Assembly (NCBI RefSeq): GCF_003086295.3
Contig: NC_092038.1
Location: 129,173,518-129,237,517 of the forward strand
Reading direction: 5' to 3'
DNA from: Arachis hypogaea
Lineage: Eukaryota; Streptophyta; Magnoliopsida; Fabales; Fabaceae
Length of the DNA stretch: 64,000 nucleotides
A program made the position numbers and the translations under genes. The notes under the pieces were generated by a model. The model did not search any database. It was given only the letters and a program-made list of their open reading frames with translations, and was not told the origin of the DNA. Shown here piece by piece: positions 36,791 to 49,327 of this stretch (position 1 is the stretch's first letter; each line of letters starts with the position of its first letter).

Positions 36791-37852
36791 TGTTTTGTCA
36801 ATTATTTTAATTTTTGAAGTTAAATTTTACAAGTCATTTTAAGGATCAAAATAGTATATAAAAATATAATTTCAAAGACTAAATTAATACTGGTTAAACT
36901 TTAGAAATTAAAACAAAACACGCTTATAATTTCAAAGAACAAATTGAACTCTTATTCTTTTCTCTCACTCATACTCTTACTTTATATTTGTAGCCTTAGT
37001 CAACCAAGATGTTAAAATTGCGTAGCTAAATAAGAAAAATTGAAATTCATTGGTCAATTTAAGTAAACTAAAACTCAATTAAGGGGAGTTAGAGATCTTA
37101 CCGCTATAAATTGGGATAACCATAACCCCTGCTGAAATTATAAGAGAGGGAAAAAGGATTAGAAAATGGAAATAGTTAAAAATAATGTCCACCACATATT
37201 AGAAGATTGAAATACTTTTGTTCAGGCGTTCACAACAAAATAAGAATTTAGCTGAAGCTGTATACTTGTGCACGAACGAACGTAGATTAAACTATTAAAT
37301 TAATTACTATATATTCTTGTATAAATATATATTAATTAAATTATTTATATATTAATTAAATTAAATTACGCTATAGGTTCACACGTACACTCACTCTAAT
37401 ACTGCATATGTATCAAGCCTCCTTGTCCTCTGCAAATTAAACTCAAATTGAACGTAATTTTGTCAGTGTTCGGGGCTAGCTATGAAGGCATTGGTTATAG
37501 TCTAAAACGGTGAGATTTTCTTTTTTTGGTTTAGTCTGAAAATAAAAAAAAGTTAGCGTCCCAACCAAACAATAAAAGAGTTAGGTGGAGGTTGACCCCA
37601 AAATAGAATTATCAAAGGGTACCCAGAAAAATAGAAAAGAGGTGAGCCCAAATCTATTCGAAGTTGACGAAAACATTCAAGGGTATTTTTATCAGATGTC
37701 CCCGAAGGGTATTACAGTAATTCCATATTCGCCCACCTGCCACATTACCTCCAAACTCCAAAGTAAAGTACAAATTCGAGGGAATAGATTCCAATTTCGT
37801 TGGAACATTTCATCAAACACCATAGCTTCCATCCTTTTTCCATGCAAATGCA
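36791..37852 (+). other. Intergenic and thioesterase promoter region
   Basis: 36791-37440 is AT-rich; one short minus-strand stretch near 37090-37140, bounded by cag and gtaag, could be a further piece of the kinase pseudogene. From ~37480 the DNA becomes richer in C, and 37700-37850 has leader-like composition. A readable frame starting at 37585 overlaps the thioesterase start in another frame and is not considered a gene. No clear TATA box was identified. Confidence 0.4.
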
Positions 37853-40560
37853 ATGCAGCCACTCAGAAACCCGAATCTATCTTCACCACTACGTCACTTT
37901 CTCTTCAGATTCAGAGTCAAACCCAATCCTCATGATTCACCATCACTGTCACTGAAGAATCTCAATCCGTATCTTCACAGAACTCTCTGCGCTTCTTCTT
38001 ATACGACATCATCATCTTCTCCTACGCCTTGTGAATCCGATTCCAACGATGTAAAACCCTCCGTTCACATCGATGCAGGATCGTCAAACCGCAAACCAAT
38101 TAGTCGATGGCCTGGGATGTTCCATTCCCCTGCTACACACGCTCTCTGGGAGGCCAGATCCAAGATCCACGAGTGCCCCATCCTTCCCAATGGCAAAAGC
38201 TTAGAAACCGTTGCGAAATCGCCGTCAAGAAGCAGGACTAGCATATACTACAACTTCTCTTCGGATCACATACTTCGCGAGCAGTATAGGAACCCATGGA
38301 ACCATATCAGGATGGGGAAGCTCGTCGAGGATTTCGACGCTCTTGCTGGAACAATTGCATTCAAGGTCTGCACTACACTCTCAAAATTAAAGTTCTTTCT
38401 TTTCTTGTTGTGTGGTAAAGCCTTTTTTTTGTGGTGTAGCATTGCAGCAACGAAGATGGAGCTACGAGGCCTCTATTATTGGTGACTGCTTCTGTTGACA
38501 AAATGGTTCTGAAGAAACCGATCCATATTGATGAAGATTTGACTATCGCTGGTGCGGTTACTTGGGTTGGAAGGTCATCCATGGAGATTCAACTCGAACT
38601 CACTCAGTTTACAAAAGGTAACGTATCATCATTACCATTTACCGCTACTAATCGATTATGAGGGCTCAATAATCAACGCTTTCAATGCATATATCAGTAT
38701 TAGGTTTCTAAAAGTCTGCTGCTTTTATTGTTAGTACTTGTTGGCTACTTGGCTGTGCTGTGCTTATTTAATGCAGTATATGAAGTGATTGTCAAAGTGT
38801 ATTTAGAGTGTGACAATTTCTTAACTTAGCTTCATTTTATACGTCACCAAGCATGCATTTGTCACTGTCAATACGTCCAAAACAACCGACTTTATTTATT
38901 CAATATTATTACTTAGTTGGATGAATTCGTGGCGTTAGTAATTAGTAATTACTAGTTATTGTACAATGCATGCAGTAGTGTTTGAGTGTTTGGTTATTAT
39001 TTTCTCTAAATTTGCGATACAAGCCATGCAGGGTCAAACAGTAACTGCATCTTATTATTAACTTATGCATCATATTGTGCGATAATATGTCCCTTCAGAA
39101 AAGGAAAAAAAAAAGTAGAAGAAAGGAAACTTCCAGTTGCTGTTATAGAGAGCCCCTTTCGAATTTTTATGATGACATAGTTTTATACTCCCAAACCTGT
39201 CTTTGAAGTGTTGCATAAATAGGATTGCTCGCGAATTTTAAATACAATAAAGTATATACATAAATATGAAAATTTTATATAAAGAACTAGTCACAAATTT
39301 ATGTTTTAAAAAAAGTATTTGTGTATCATAGTCATAGCCATTAGCCACTGATACTGCCCTCTTGATACTTCACTTGTTGCTAACAGGGAATGAGAAAATC
39401 CAAGAATCACCTAAACTTGTGGCCAACTTCACATTTGTGGCTCGGGACTCTGTCACAGGAAAGGCAGTCCCAATTAACCAGGTCTTACCTGAAACTGAGA
39501 AAGAAAAATTGCTATGGGAAGAAGCAGAGAAGAGTAGCAAGTTAAGGAAACAAAGGAAAACTGAAGAGAAACATGGAAATGATGGAGACACTGGAAATAG
39601 GCTCAGTGCACTATTGGCAGAAGGGCGTATATTCAGTGACATGCCAGCATTGGCCAACAGAGACAGCATCCTCATGAAGGATACTTGTCTCCAAAATTCT
39701 TTTATCTGCCAGCCACAGCAGAGGAACATCCATGGCCGAATCTTTGGGGGTTTCTTGATGAGAAGAGCCTTTGAATTAGCCTTCTCAACAGCTTATGCCT
39801 TTGCTGGTGTGGCACCTCATTTCTTGGAAGTTGATCATGTTGATTTTGTTAAGCCTGTGAGTAGCATACAGGGGGCGATTATAATGAACTGAACATACAT
39901 AATCATAATTAACCTCATTTATGTTAATATTTCGAGAAGGTGTTGAACTGAAAACAAGCTTGATGATGCAGGTGGATGTTGGAAATTTTCTTCGTCTCAA
40001 GACTTGTGTTCTGTACACTGAACTAGACAATCCAACAAAGCCTCTGGTGAATGTTGAAGTTGTTGCACACGTTACCAAGCCTGAACTACGGTCCAGTGAG
40101 GTGAGTTTGGAATTTCATATTTTAAAATGTCAATATCAAATATTCCCCACTATGGAATAATTAAAAGATATCCTCTGGTGAAAAAAGACACATTCTTTGC
40201 TGTTATATATCTCATAAAATTGTAGAGTATTTTTTTTATTTCTACAATATTCTTATGAAGAGGCGGCAAAGATTCCCTGCCATTGTTTTCTTCAAATATC
40301 TGTTCAATTCTCTTTTAAAATTCGTATGGATAATAAACTAGTACTACTATCGAAATATAAAAATCGATGCTTTATTTTTAACCATTTCACTTAATTCCAT
40401 GTTTGTCTTCAAACAGGTATCCAACAGATTCTACTTCACATTCGGTGTTGATTCTGAGGCCATTAGAAATGGATTGAGGATTAGAACCGTTGTTCCTGCT
40501 ACAGAAGAGGAAGCACGAAAGGTACTTGAACGCATGGATGCCGAGTGTGAGGACTCCTAG
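37853..40560 (+). CDS. Acyl-CoA thioesterase, ACOT9/10-type double hotdog
   Basis: Five exons: 37853-38365, 38440-38617, 39387-39856, 39972-40100 and 40417-40560, all with GT-AG introns and consistent phases, giving 477 residues. The N-terminus (MQPLRNPNLSSPLRHFLFRF) is rich in Arg and Ser and lacks acids, like a mitochondrial or plastid transit peptide. The first hotdog domain covers ~136-280 (SVDKMVLKKPIHIDEDLTIA, GAVTWVGRSSMEIQ, ANFTFVARD). The second covers ~329-455 and carries the conserved NIHGRIFGGFLMRRAFELAF (Asn344-His346-Gly347), FLEVDHVDFVKP and VVAHVTKPE. A charged Lys/Glu-rich linker joins them. Relatives hydrolyse acyl-CoA to free acid and CoA in mitochondria; the plant substrate is not established. 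Start: the only ATG in this frame after the C-rich leader. All joins restore family sequence and no stops occur. Exon 2 is short and could have alternative ends. Confidence 0.9.
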
Positions 40561-41408
40561 TTTTAGTTAATCAGGACATGAACCTGCTTGTCATTAAAGA
40601 GAACAAGGGTATACAGAAAAAAAGAGAACCTGTTTAATTGTTTCTTGAAGAATTTTATTATGTCCGAAATGTCCGCTGTGTATTGGATCTACAACACCAA
40701 TATTTATTAATTCTTAATTCTGTGGAACATAAAGCTACTTCTCCATTCAGGTTCTGATATTCATAATGAAGTCGAAGGGAATGTGATGGAACTGCTAAAG
40801 AAGTTAAAGAGTGCTTCATAATTCACAATGATCAAATTGCTATGGCCTATCATTTAATATCATCATTAGCACCAAACATATTAAACTTGGTTATGAGGGG
40901 CCCAAGTAATGTCATTTATCTCCAAAGTTGTGGATTTTAGGGATCCACATTGATATTCCCTCAGGCGCAAATGCCAGAAAGGAAAAACCAGGACCTTTTT
41001 CCACAAAATAGCTTTCAAGTTCGGATGATTCTTAACCTTAGTGCCCCCACCACTGCTACATTAGAAATAACTTGATTGTACTCGGAAATAATTCTCTACT
41101 TACATGGATGATAAAAACAAGGAAAATCCAAAATTTCTATCTATCATATCATTTATAACTACAACACTGTAACGCTAAAAAAGAAATGTACTCAAATTTA
41201 TTATATGGTCTAGGCAGTAAACATATACAGAGTAATCTAGGCACGAGAAAAAGTGTCATCCATGATAGCATGGGATTTGTCATCATTCAAAGAAGGGATA
41301 TGCTTGTCTTCAGTTGAGAAATGTCGTAATGTTTGGATGGTAAAAATCTAGCGCATCAATGACCAAAACCAAACATGTATAGAACTTACTCAAACAGTTG
41401 CAGTTGGG
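40561..41408. other. Convergent gene spacer, two 3' UTRs
   Basis: Lies between the stop codons of the thioesterase (+) and the formin (-). It presumably holds both 3' UTRs and polyadenylation sites. No other gene or repeat seen. Confidence 0.55.
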
Positions 41409-44400
41409 TTAATCAGATTCAGATGAATCACATGGCTGCTTACCAGTAATAATAGGAAAAATTGCTGGCGTTACAGGGTTTGCAGGCATTACAGATTGTC
41501 TAGAACCAACTAGAGTCCTCTCATTCGCTTTCCCAACTTCCTTGCACACACCATCTAATATCGAAAGGAAATCCCTCACTACCATAAAAATTCTAAACGG
41601 ATGAGCTTCTTCCTTTGCTGAATTCCCATGGAAATACTCAGTTATCTCCTTTACTGAAGAGAGAGCCCTTTTCTCTTGGTTCTGGATTCTTAAAATTTCT
41701 TCTCCTCCTTTCTCCAAGAAACATTTCATTGCCTCAGAAAACTTTTGGCTAGTGTCTTTCAAGGGTGACATTTCATTCAGTTTGACAACTTCCACAACTT
41801 TCTCGATCCCCTTAGCAAGTTTAGCAACATCGCTGCTAAGCATGTCTGAGTCCATGGTAGCTGTTTTTTTCACATTGGTGAGCTCACCACTCAAGCCCGA
41901 AACAACTTGCAGTCCAAGCTTCCGGAATTCAACCTCATCTTGAAGAGTATATTGCTGGTTGTTCTCGGAGGCCGGATGATTGTTAGAACCGGAAATATGA
42001 GATCCCTCGGTTCTGACAATTTCCTGTACAACAAAATGCAATAGAGTGGTCTTTCCATCGGTTCCTTTAATATCAACGAGCTTCAGAAGTGTGTCCAGCT
42101 TGAATGCATGCGCATCGCCCCGATCAGTGCCAACATTCATTCGGTTTCCAGTTCTGAGAACAGCTTCAAGTAACTTCAAAAACATTCTGCTGTTCCTCAA
42201 TTCCTCACAAGCCACCTGCGGAAGAGATTGAAATATGAGAATTTATTGCAGTCTTCGTATAAAAAATCAGTCATGGTTGCAATTAGATTAGTAAGTTTAA
42301 GGTAATAGTTAAGTGTTTTCGCCTTTTTGGGCTTGATTGATACTGAAAGGTCAGAGATTCATAATATCATATCAAACAATAAGCACACAATATGATATAT
42401 TGCATAATACCTCCAGAGTCTCAAAGGACTTTTTAAGGTATTCTAATTCAGAATCAAAATTAGCAATGTAGAGCATAGCTTCCACTCTCTTAAATGCAAA
42501 AGGTATATCAAGCATGATCTTCAGAAATTTCTCAGCAGGGCCAAGCTTGAAGGGCGATTCGTCTTGGAACTCCCTCAGCTTAGTTTCTTCTTCTTTGGTT
42601 GGAGCCATCTTCAACAAACTCTCCAGAAGTTCTGTTCCCAGTGTATCACAGTTGCCTATTCCCAAAAAAGGAATAAAAAATAAGTATTTCAAAATCTCAC
42701 TGAAAAATAAAGGCCCTTAAATAGTAGTTTCCATCTTATTCAGTTTTAGTTTCACCTTCCCTGAGAGCTTCACAAACTTCATCAATAGTTACATTGAGCG
42801 CCCTAAGCAAAATAGCAATGTTCTGAGACTTCTTGGGGTCAAGCACCCTATTCTCCGGTGGCACCGGTGAAGAATGAACCGTTTGACCACGGCGGCCATT
42901 ATTATCTCTAAAAGCCAATGTAGGATTTTCCTTTGAGTTATTAACCATGAACAGCGTCTCAATCATGTCCTCGTTCAATCTGGATAGCACAGATCCATCA
43001 AATCATTATATAATTGAAATAACACAAACATATAATATAAAATATAGAATCGCACTAAGATGTTGACTGATATTAATCAACATTGGAAAAAGCTAACTTA
43101 ATTAATTAATAATAAAGAAGAGGACGTGAGTTTAATGTGTCATACTGGAAAGAACTTGGTCTCAAGCGATCCCACACCGTTGCCCTATCAGAACTAGCTT
43201 TCACTTTATCCCAATGCAAAGCTTTTAACTTTGGCTTCGGAGTTTCCTCACTCTCATTCTTATCAACATTTGGCGCCAATTTATTCATCACCGGAGTCTC
43301 CCAGAACCGCGGCGGAGGCGGCGGTGGTGGTGGCGGAGGAGGAGGAGGAGGCAGTTCGGTGGCCGGAACATCCCAACTGGATCTCAACTCCTCTCTAGGC
43401 TTAGGAGAAGAAGAAGAAGAACACAAAGAAGACGGCGACTGCAACGCAGAAACTGGGTTCTGATTAGGTGGTGGCAGTGATTTGGTGCTTTCAGGGCTGA
43501 GAGGGGAACAAGAAAGAGAATGAGATGGGGTTCTTGAGTTTAAGCTTCTGCATCCGAGTTTCTCCAAAGGAAAAGCCTTCGGTGAACGAGAACTTGAATC
43601 TTCGACTCCAAGAACCGCAACAGGGGAAGGAGGACTCTCTTGTCTGTTACCGGAAGAGCCTCTCGGAGAAAAGAACTGTTCCTCTTCTTCATCTTGATTC
43701 TCCTTGTGCTTTTCGTCCTTGTCTTCTTCACTCAGCCATGGCTGGAAATTGTGGCGGGGAAGGGGAGGCAGTGGTTTTAGTTCCGGCGAATCATTCAGTT
43801 TCCGGTACGGCGGCACCATTAAGGTTCCGGTGGTGCTGCTGGAGCTTGAATCCGGTGGCTCTGAACTAGCCACCGTGCCGAGGTAGAGGTAATCTGTGCG
43901 CGGGCTTGAGGCGGCGCCGGGGCCGCCGCGGGGCTTGGGGTGGGTGCCGTCGGAGGTAGCAGCGTTGCGTGGGAACAGGCGGAGGCTATCTTGCCTGGAG
44001 GCCTTGTCGTCGTCTTCGTCATCGTCGGCGTGGAAGGATGACGAGGTGCGGGAGCGGCGGTGGAGTGCGAATGCGGCAGCGGCGGAGAGGAGGGCGAGGG
44101 AAAGAAGAGAGAGGGTGAGAGCAAGTGCGAGTGCGGGACGGTGGTGGGTGGAGGTAGGGTGTGGGAGGAGGAGGGAGGAGATGTTAGCCGGGAATGTGGC
44201 GACGACGGAGGGTGATGGAGGAGGTGGAGAGGGGCGGTAAGTAGGGAAGAAAGGGTTGTTTGGTGAGGAAGAAGAAGACGGTGAGGAAGGTGATGAAATA
44301 GAAGAGAATGGAAGCTTGGGTTGTTGGTGTTGTGGTTGTGGTTGTGGTTGAGGAGAGGGAGATGGTGGTTGTGTAGGGGGAATGGGGATGGGGAGTGAAG

Positions 44401-44509
44401 GCGCCGGGAAGAGCGGGTGGTGGAGAAGGTGGCGGTGATGAGCGGCGAAGGAAGAAGAGAAGAGGAGTGATAAGAAGCAGAAGAGGAAGGTAAATGTAGT
44501 GTGGGACAT
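41409..44509 (-). CDS. Class I formin-like protein, four exons
   Basis: Exons 44509-43146, 42979-42756, 42655-42411 and 42215-41409 join with matching phases to 879 residues. A signal peptide (~1-22) is followed by a Pro/Ser-rich extracellular stretch with a His-rich start (23-125), a transmembrane helix (~126-149), a Ser-rich cytosolic linker with acidic runs, and an FH1 tract of 14 prolines (~387-400) that would bind profilin. FH2 begins at about 425 with [12 protein letters not shown] and continues through [52 protein letters not shown] and [14 protein letters not shown]. This order defines plant class I formins (AtFH1/AtFH6-like), which anchor at the plasma membrane and cell wall and nucleate and elongate actin filaments. 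FH1 is short for the class. The frame is open throughout. The GC-rich, strongly biased first exon contrasts with the AT-rich introns. Confidence 0.93.
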
Positions 44510-44989
44510 GATGCAGAAGAAAAAAGGAGAAGGTTTGGGAGTTAGGAGTGATGAGTAAATAATGTTATTTGGAGAGAATGGTAGGAATGTAGCTCAAGAC
44601 TTGTAGTTGTAGGTTAGGAAGCCATGAGTGGCTGGTCATTTTGGTACAAAGTACTTACTATATGGTATTCATGGTTAAGAGAACAGCGTTGAAGGGTTGT
44701 TGAGGTGGTGTATGCAGTGTGCAGGAAGTTGGCAGCAGTAGAGACTAGAGAGAGGTAAAAAGGTAAAACCAGAGCCCCATGCCACCCGCGCTTTCTCTCT
44801 TTCTCTCCATTCTCAAAAGTTGTGATCTTATACTGTTCACACTCATGCTTCATAACCCCAAATTTCCATCTTTCCATTCTCTCTTTTACCATCACTTACC
44901 CTTTTATTATCCATTTCTTCATTCTTCAACATTTTTTTTTTTCACAACCAAGTTATTTATTTTAAATATGATAACTTTTTAGAATTTTA
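44510..44989 (-). promoter_or_regulatory. Formin upstream region
   Basis: About 480 bp between the formin ATG and the next repeat. Plus-strand TC runs read as GA-rich leader on the gene strand. A clear TATA box is not seen. The mobile element at 44990-46285 bounds this promoter. Confidence 0.4.
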
Positions 44990-46285
44990 CTAGGTATGCT
45001 ACACATACAAGCCTTTTTGTCTTACAAATTTTACAAGTTAGCACAAGTCCAACAAAATACACGCGCATTACACTCCCACATTCAAGAGTAAATACACCCA
45101 CGTTACTCAACCACTTCCTATTTCCAAAGCGCGCTACTCACCATTATAAACAACTCTTCTTTTTCCTCGATGAAAACCACAACTGTCATTTTTCTTTGCG
45201 TTTCTCCTCCTCCTCCTCTTCTTTCTTCTTCTCCTCCTTCTTTGTGTTTCTCTTCCTTTTTCTTCGCGTATTTCATCTTCATCGTCGTGTTTCTCCTTCT
45301 TCTTCTTTTGATTTTGCAATATTATGTATTTTTTTATTGATTTTTTCCTCCCAAAAAGTATTATGAGAATATGAAATAAGAAGATGAAGAAGGTGAAGAA
45401 GATGAGAGGAGGAAGAATAAGAGTTTTGAATTATGCAAAACTCATGAGAATAAAAATATACCTAAATATCTTCGTTTTGCACCCAAATATCTTCGTATTA
45501 CACCTAAATATTTTCGTTTTACACCCAAATTTGCTGCAGATACAAAAATGAGTTATATTACGTGTACACTAAAATCAGCCACCCAAAGTCAGCAAGAACT
45601 GCAAAATACACCACAGAAGGGATGCAAAATACACCAAAAATACACCATATTAAAACAAGCATAAACTATAGAATGCAAATACAACTATAAAACCATCATA
45701 AAAAATAACAAAAACCAGATTCAAGAATCATAACTAAACAGAAACTAAAATAATTCAACTAAAAGAATAAGACAATCCACCCTCCGTCAGATGAAAAGTC
45801 ATAAACTATAAATACACCCAAACTTTTATAAAAATACACTCAAATATTCCTGATCTATATCCGAAGGTCTGATATAAAATGGACAAGATTATATTAATTC
45901 TAATCAGAACTAGTACATTAGATTCAATTCAAACAAGGAAGAATTAACAGCAAATTTCACAGGCAAGGTTCACGCACTGGTTCATCTGACAATCTGAAGT
46001 TGAATTATTCATTATCTTCAAAAATGATTTTAGAGCTTGATGTCAAAAAACAATGGAAATCGAAAATAACGAAGAAAGATAACAGAGAAAGAAAAATACG
46101 TAAATGAAAAAGGAGAAAGAGAAAGCAAGAAATTCAAAAAAAAAACGGAATCTTTTTTAAAATTAAAAATCTGTTAGAGACGCGTAAAATATATGTGCAT
46201 AACAAATACGTTTGAACGTATTATCAATTAGAGAACTTATAAGACTTGTATAAAAAAATCAATCGTATGTAAATAGAGAATTAAT
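44990..46285. mobile_element. Large inverted-repeat (MULE-like) element upstream of formin
   Basis: The outer text ctacacatacaagcctttttg and ttttacaagtt at ~44998-45040 pairs loosely with the complement of acttataagacttgtataaa at ~46228-46250. Inner arms pair a CT-rich block (45155-45310, with tttctttgcgtttctcc and ttcttcgcgtatttc) with a GA-rich block (46055-46145, with gaaaaatacgtaaatg and aaaggagaaagagaaagc). In the middle, ~23 bp phrases (cacccaaatatcttcgttttg and variants) repeat three to four times at 45460-45535. No transposase seen. Ends and target duplication are not established. Confidence 0.45.
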
Positions 46286-47129
46286 CCTTTTACAAACATG
46301 TAACGTAGATTTTAAAATTTTCATCCTATGAATATATTACCATTCTATCTAGTAATGATGAATATCCACCGAACCAAAATCTATAAATATATAATGAACC
46401 AATTACTATTTTTTCCCAATAAAAATGATCAACATCTAATAATAATAAAAATCATTATTTAAACAACTTAAAGTAATTGTACGGCAAGTTTAAATAGAAA
46501 AGACAGTAATAGAGGTAATAATTTGGACATTTTTTTCTCTTACATTTTTATTATAGCTATTGATTGTAATTTGTAGGTTTGTTTTAACTGTGTATTTGTT
46601 TAAATAGCAATTTCTAATAATAAAAGAGTGGATTACCACATATCTTTTTAAGAATAAAAATACAAAAATAATGAGAAAATTCTTCTACCTTATATTGAAA
46701 CTATATATATACTTTTTGTCTTTATTATTTGAAGAAAGAATTAAATATTTTTAATGTTTAATTTATATTATTTTTATATTCTAAGGGTTGTCATGGTTTA
46801 TAAAGCTTGGAATTATGACGGGTAAAACTAGTTTAGTTCTTTTTTTATTTTGTCTTGATTTTTTAATTGATGTTTGTAATTTTAGTGATTTGATATAGTA
46901 AAATTTTGCTGTTATTATAATAGAGACTAGATGTATATTTTATTACACTTCAAAATTATATTATGATACATATTAGTATAATTTTTTCTATTATTTTGTC
47001 TTTAATCTTTTGCAAAACTAAAGAAACCTGTTACCAACTAATAACTCGCTTTAATTTAAAAAGAATGCCTTACTTCAAACTTTCTTTTTCTCAAAACCTA
47101 TAAAATCTATACTCTTAAAATTATATGCA
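46286..47129. other. AT-rich spacer, nothing assigned
   Basis: AT-rich sequence between two mobile elements. Small frames only; no repeats with readable ends. Confidence 0.5.
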
Positions 47130-47138
47130 TAATTTATG

Positions 47139-47412
47139 GGGCAATTTACCAATTTAAAACAATTGGTTAAATCCTTTACCATATTACAACATTTGGAAAT
47201 TGCATACCATTTTGTCTTGTTTAATTTTATATAGAAACTGTGGGAGGCAACCACGGTTTCAAAATCAACATAAACCGTGGCTGGTAGCCAGATTTTATGA
47301 GAAAAGCATGTTGAGTGTAAACCGTGGTAGGCAGCCACGGTTTACGTGAAGAAAGAGATAAGCATAAACCGTGGTAGGCAGCCACGGTTTATGAAGAAAT
47401 GGTTTCGTACAT
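47139..47412 (+). repeat. MULE left terminal inverted repeat with palindromes
   Basis: Contains at least four palindromic units: 47235-47259, 47272-47295 (right half decayed), 47319-47343 and 47366-47390. The last two are identical (aaaccgtggtaggcagccac plus ggttt). A half unit is at about 47420. Spacers are 12-25 bp. The order and spacing are mirrored in the right repeat. Confidence 0.85.
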
Positions 47413-47592
47413 AAAACCCTAGAGGCAGCCACGGTTTATGAGTGTGTAGTATAAATAGGAAAGCCGTGGCTGGTGAGGGCGGATCATTTGTGAGATTTGA
47501 AAGTAAGGAGAAGGTTGGTGGGTGAGAGAGAAAAAAAGTTTTGTTGGTTAAGTTAATTGTTTGAGAAGTTGAACCGGCTTAGTGGAGAACCA

Positions 47593-49325
47593 ATGGAAGA
47601 AGAAGACCGGATGTACCGATTAAATGGCGTTGCGCATGTGGCTGGATTTATCGACCAAGAGGTTGGTTAAACCGGCTTTTTATTATTAATTTTTGTTTAA
47701 TGTTGTTATTATTAATGGTAAATGTTAAATTAATATTTTAACAGTTATAAAAGAATTTTTTGCTGTTATCATGATAGTGAGTTTTTTATATTTATTAAAT
47801 TTGTAATTTTTATTATTGGTAGAATTAACTTTTTAGTTTTAGGTGTTAGTAATATTGTTAGTGTTATTTTTGCTGTTCTTGTTATGCTTAGGGTTTTTTA
47901 TTGATATTACTGTAAGTTGTTACTATTGTTGTCTGTTGAGAGTTCGCTATCCATCTTTTTATAGCCTACTAGGGTTATTAGTGGTGTGAGAAGACAACAG
48001 AATATGCCTTTACACGAGCGTATCATACCGTATCTAGAGACGGCGGGCTTATATCACTTGGCTAGGCTGAACAGTCAGTGATTCTGGGTTGATGAGCCTC
48101 TACTTAGCGCATTCATTGAGAGGTGGCGTCCTGAGACCCACACATTTCACATGCCCTTTGGGGAGTGTACGGTCACCTTGGAGGACGTGGCCTATCAGCT
48201 GGGTTTACCGATTGATGGTGAGCCTGTGAGTGGGTGCCTTAGTGAGTTTGAGAATTTCATGGAAAATGGAAGACCGGCATGGGTGTGGTTCCGCGAGCTG
48301 TTTGGGGAGTTACCTCCGCAGAATAAAGTGAAGCAGATGACAGTGTGCTACACATGGTTCCATGAGCGGTTTCGGGTTTTGCCAGCAGATGCTACTGACG
48401 ACATCGTGCGTATATACGCGAGGGCCTATATTATGATGCTGTTGTCATCTCAGCTGTTTGCGGACAAGAATGCCAACCGTGTCCGCCTTCGCTGGTTGCC
48501 TTATGTGGCATCGTTGGATGACTTGGGTAGATATAGCTGGGGCTCGGCCGCTCTGGCGTGGTTGTACAGATGTCTTTGTCGTGGAACAAACAGAAACGTT
48601 GTCAACTTGGCTGGGCCACTACAGCTTCTACAGTCTTGGATCTTCTGGAGATTTCCTTGTCTGAGGCCTAGTGATTTCAACAGATTCGGGTTTTCACTTG
48701 CATCTAGGTAAAGAAATACGATTTTAGAGTTAGAAATTGTTCATTTACATCTCCCATTACATGTTATGACATTCTTTAAATTGAACTTGTAGGTGGGCTG
48801 AGTATCTACCGAGGAACGATGCAGTAGATCAAAGAGTGGTGGCTGCACGCCTTTGTTTGGATAGATTGCGTGTGCATGATGTGAGTAATTTAGTTATAGT
48901 TGATACAGTTATGTTTTCCTTGTTATAAAATTTGTTTTACGTAACATTTCATTATGTGATGTAGATCGTGTGGGAGCCCTATTCCTCTCCGGATGTCGCA
49001 GCTGTTGTTCATCCGGAGATACTACTTGACGAGCACCGCAGCCTATGGACGGCAGTTACCAGTCTCATTTATTTTGCTGCAATTGAGTGGCACCAGGTGG
49101 ATAGGGTTATGCCTCAGTTCGGCGGGGTTCAGCATCTCCCTCATTTGGCTCTTAACATAGATTGGCTTCATGCGAAGGACGGCAGGGGTGGAGATAGGTG
49201 GTTCCCCTCCTATTATCGGGAGTGGCATGAGCATTGGCAGGATCGGCATGCCACAGTTTTACCGGTTGACCGAGTCGTTGATCCTGGGCCATCAGCTGAG
49301 TACCTGGACTGGTGGTGTCGTGTGG
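47593..49325 (+). pseudogene. Plant mobile domain gene (PP7 long-form-like), truncated
   Basis: Exons 47593-47661, 47965-48707, 48793-48880 and 48965-~49325 join with GT-AG introns. It reads MEEEDRMYRLNGVAHVAGFI, then MPLHERIIPYLETAGLYHLA, WRPETHTFHMPFGECTVTLE, DVAYQLGLPIDGEPVSGCLS, LRWLPYVASLDDLGRYSWGS, WAEYLPRND and IVWEPYSSPD, ending at EYLDWWCRV. This is the aminotransferase-like plant mobile domain, often annotated serine/threonine phosphatase 7 long form homolog, although no phosphatase domain is present. PMD proteins of the MAIN/MAIL1 group act in silencing and genome stability; transposon-borne ones are of unknown function. One in-frame stop (TGA near 48077, after LARLNSQ) breaks exon 2, and the 3' part is lost where transposase sequence begins. 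Otherwise the frame is well kept. Confidence 0.85.
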
Positions 49326-49327
49326 AG

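Noticed and set aside
37585..37935. 116-codon frame overlapping the thioesterase start
   Set aside because: Out of frame with the hotdog domains; mostly leader sequence.
43819..44240. Long frames on the other strand and frame of formin exon 1
   Set aside because: Shadows of a GC-rich, low-complexity exon.
49152..49327. C-terminal extension of the transposase frame
   Set aside because: It reads antisense through PMD exon 4, so it is a chimeric artefact of the deletion and not transposase sequence.
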